NCBI GenBank assembly: GCA_020722685.1
Contig: DYKH01000008.1
Coordinates: 69,122 to 77,654, forward strand
DNA: 8,533 nucleotides
From: Caldithrix sp.
GTDB taxonomy: Bacteria > KSB1 > UBA2214 > DYKH01
Direction of reading: 5' to 3'
The position numbers were made by a program, and so were the translations under genes. Shown in pieces: positions 7,319 to 8,533 of this stretch; within the stretch, counting starts at the first letter, position 1; each line of letters opens with the position of its first letter. Below the pieces are notes generated by a model. That model was not told the DNA's origin and did no database searches. It saw only the letters and a program-made list of their open reading frames with translations.

Positions 7319-7693
7319 CGTTAAAAGCTCGCCATTTCCATAGGAGCATAGCATCTCGCAAAGAGGTCATGGCAACGAGGACCAAGTTACAGGCTTGACT
7401 TAAAACGACTGGCCGCTGAGTGGTCCGCCGTAAAAAGCGCCCGCCATTCGTCCGCAGGGAAGAGTGTACCACCTCCTATTCTATCGAGCCGTGCCAGCTC
7501 ACCGCCGGTCGTTGCCTCGCCTCGAAAAGGCTCGCTTGGCCGGGCGCCTGGCTGTCGACGGCCCTACCGGTATTGCTCGTGGCCCTTCTCTGCCCTGGTC
7601 GGCGACATCTATGGCCTTGCCGGTTCCTGTTTAAGGCAAGATCGTTTGCAGTACCGGATGCCCCCAAAACCCGTTCTTCACGTTGAAGACTCT

Positions 7694-8047
7694 TTAGGCC
7701 ATGACCTGTTCCGAAAAAGTCCACAGAGCGCTCACCAAGCGCTCGACTTGGCGATCAAGCTCTGGGTAAGCCGCTTCTACTTCGCGCAGCGATTTTTCCC
7801 GCGCCGCCATCTCCATTTTGAGAGCGGCATCAAAGGCATCCTTGGCGAAAAAATTGCTGATAGCTCCTTTTAGAGTATGAGCAGCAATTTCCAGCTTTTG
7901 CATGTCGCCAAGCCTCATGGCCTCCCGAATTTCACCAAGCAATTTGGCGGATTCGTCAAAAAACAGGGCGGAAATTTCCCTAAAGAGCTCCATATCGTCG
8001 TCAACGCGGGATAATGCGGTTTTTTGATCAAACACTTGGTTGGGCAT
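7694..8047 (-). CDS. Stand-alone HPt (histidine phosphotransfer) domain protein
   Basis: This 117-residue, all-helical cytoplasmic protein passes phosphate between receiver domains in a multistep phosphorelay. The hallmark is AAHTLKGAISNFFAKDAFDAA, with H57 as the phosphorylated histidine and the following LKGA and N residues as expected for HPt. Helices before (ELFREISALFFDESAKLLGEI) and after (VERLVSALWTFSEQV) complete the four-helix bundle. The length matches a single HPt domain with nothing attached. ATG 8047 is chosen because GGAGGT followed by GGAG lies directly upstream; the in-frame GTG codons at 8074 and 8059 would place that sequence inside the gene. It is separated from the receptor operon by 535 bases, so it may be transcribed on its own. 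Likely partners are the receiver domains at 1780-2145 and 1-1535, but partnership is inferred from proximity only. Confidence 0.92.
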   Translation of the reverse strand: MPNQVFDQKTALSRVDDDMELFREISALFFDESAKLLGEIREAMRLGDMQKLEIAAHTLKGAISNFFAKDAFDAALKMEMAAREKSLREVEAAYPELDRQVERLVSALWTFSEQVMA

Positions 8048-8051
8048 CTCC

Positions 8052-8057
8052 ACCTCC
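8052..8057 (-). promoter_or_regulatory. Ribosome binding site of HPt gene
   Basis: The minus strand reads GGAGGT four bases before ATG 8047, followed by a second GGAG. It selects this ATG over the in-frame upstream GTG codons. Confidence 0.6.
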
Positions 8058-8095
8058 ACCTCTTCCTTCCACACATAGTTCTTTCCCCATAAACG

Positions 8096-8275
8096 TTAAA
8101 CAGTACAAATGCTGGATGCAAATAGCATTCCGTAATAAGGAGCGGTGATGCGAAAAAAGTGTTCCTTCGCTGACACGGAGGATTTTTTGTGCGCTTCTTC
8201 TTCGGTGAAACCCACCGCATCAACAAGCTTGTTCAGCATTTGTAACGACAGCATAGTCGTCAACTTTTTGTGCAT
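8096..8275 (-). CDS. Possible small hypothetical protein (59 residues)
   Basis: From ATG 8275 the frame gives 59 residues beginning MHKKLTTMLSLQMLNKLVDA and followed by a charged stretch GFTEEEAHKK, then ending FASSICTV. It has ordinary-looking amino-acid content and an amphipathic first half, and ends 48 bases before the HPt start in the same direction. There is no clear ribosome binding site before the ATG, and the ORF can be extended upstream to a GTG at 8293 with no better signal. I do not recognise it. It may be a real small partner of the HPt protein or a chance ORF in the HPt leader. Confidence 0.25.
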   Translation of the reverse strand: MHKKLTTMLSLQMLNKLVDAVGFTEEEAHKKSSVSAKEHFFRITAPYYGMLFASSICTV

Positions 8276-8399
8276 ATCGCAGTTTCTATACACAATATAT
8301 AGTCGAAATGTTGGCTTTCTACCTGATGAACGTCTATTCCAACAGGGGAAAGCATGGGGACGGCGTTTCGCTTCCTACTCGGCCAATGTCGAATCGCCG

Positions 8400-8417
8400 G
8401 GCGCCGGATTCGGCGCC
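8400..8417. repeat. GC-rich hairpin (GGCGCCG-GATT-CGGCGCC)
   Basis: Two perfect 7-base arms flank a 4-base loop. On the plus strand TTTCC follows, and on the minus strand there is no T-tract, so an intrinsic terminator would at best be weak and plus-directed. An alternative pairing, CGAATC (8390-8395) with GATTCG (8407-8412), uses part of the same bases and excludes the first. Confidence 0.45.
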
Positions 8418-8533
8418 TTTCCTGCGCATTGTTTTGTGGCTAATGTGGGACAGACATTGGAGCTGATTCACCGCCCATGCCACATGTAATAACTCACTTA
8501 TAGGGCGCAAGTGAAACAATCTCCTTCCCGGAC

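Larger units (their letters stand above)
7159..7693. other. 535-base leader between HPt and receptor genes, no convincing gene
   Basis: No reading frame here has a family signature. The half nearest the receptor (7159-7330) holds two inverted repeats and looks regulatory. The half nearest the HPt gene (about 7480-7640) is visibly richer in G and C than the flanking genes and contains several GGCC and GCCGG clusters. It could be a decayed gene or mobile-element scar, but I recognise neither a transposase motif nor terminal repeats. Confidence 0.5.
8048..8533. other. Region upstream of HPt gene, no strong gene
   Basis: About 490 bases without a coding region I can defend. It contains one weak small ORF (8096-8275) and a GC-rich hairpin (8400-8417). 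A 6-base inverted pair, TCACTT and AAGTGA, lies at 8494-8514. At the extreme right, one minus-strand frame gives 12 codons and a TGA at 8494-8496, which might be the end of a gene beyond the window; this is too short to judge. Confidence 0.4.

Noticed and set aside
7240..7330. A c-di-GMP (GEMM) riboswitch, suggested by the YfiR context and CGCGGCAAAGGG
   Set aside because: The required conserved core and second helix (GACGCAAAGCC-like element and tetraloop receptor) are not present on either strand.
7155..7472. A 105-codon minus-strand ORF ending in an ATGA overlap with the receptor start
   Set aside because: The overlap is trivial because the receptor starts ATGA. The ORF starts at a GTG lying directly against an AGGAGG, shows no family features and runs through both inverted repeats of the leader.
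7420..7686. An 88-codon plus-strand ORF with a hydrophobic stretch that might be a small membrane protein
   Set aside because: It has no ribosome binding site I can see, its composition follows the GC-rich island, and the sequence around the hydrophobic part looks like chance.
7675..7689. TCTTCA-CGT-TGAAGA hairpin just after the HPt stop, as a terminator
   Set aside because: The stem is only 6 bases and AT-rich. On the minus strand it is followed by ACGGGTTTTGGGG and not a clean T-tract, so termination is not supported.
8145..8489. A 114-codon plus-strand ORF
   Set aside because: It shows no recognisable motif, has mixed low-complexity composition and crosses the GC-rich hairpin; it also runs antisense to the weak small ORF.
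8334..8519. A 61-codon minus-strand ORF starting at TTG after GGAAGGAG
   Set aside because: The spacing from AAGGAG to TTG is too short, the composition is rich in arginine and serine, and it crosses the hairpin.
1..8533. CRISPR array, tRNA or rRNA genes
   Set aside because: No regularly spaced repeats and no tRNA or rRNA signatures were seen on either strand.

Overview
The window looks like part of a Gram-negative bacterial chromosome of moderate GC content. The Gram-negative reading rests on a TonB-dependent outer-membrane receptor and a periplasmic YfiR-like protein. Every gene I can support lies on the minus strand, so the window reads biologically from right to left. Nothing fixes the taxon. 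The combination of a YfiR-family protein, a TonB receptor, HisKA_2-type kinases and REC-PAS proteins would suit a signalling-rich lineage such as the Deltaproteobacteria or relatives, but that is only an impression.

Layout, in direction of transcription. 8533-8048: about 490 bases with no gene I can defend, holding one weak 59-codon ORF and a strong GC-rich hairpin. 8047-7694: a stand-alone HPt phosphotransfer protein. 7693-7159: a 535-base leader without a convincing gene, holding two inverted repeats upstream of the receptor. 7158-5188: a TonB-dependent receptor. 5136-4543: a secreted YfiR/DUF4154 protein. 4528-2114: a membrane histidine kinase with a periplasmic sensor, HAMP, PAS, GAF, HisKA_2 and HATPase. 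2145-1780: a single-domain response regulator that overlaps the kinase end. 1775-1653: an out-of-frame remnant of the C-terminus of a second histidine kinase. 1535 to the left edge: a REC-PAS-PAS-PAS protein that continues beyond the window.

The receptor, YfiR-like protein, kinase and REC protein are tightly packed (51-base gap, 14-base gap, 32-base overlap) and are probably one operon. The order suggests a signalling path from the outer membrane through the periplasm to a cytoplasmic kinase. YfiR is known as a periplasmic repressor of the diguanylate cyclase YfiN; here a kinase with a similar-looking periplasmic segment takes the place of the cyclase. The REC protein, the orphan HPt and the REC-PAS protein are possible phosphorelay partners. 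No DNA-binding output domain is visible.

The 1653-2145 region records a genome change. An intact REC domain is cut in its last helix and joined, out of frame, to the last 40 codons of a kinase. This is best explained by an internal deletion in an ancestral REC-...-kinase gene.
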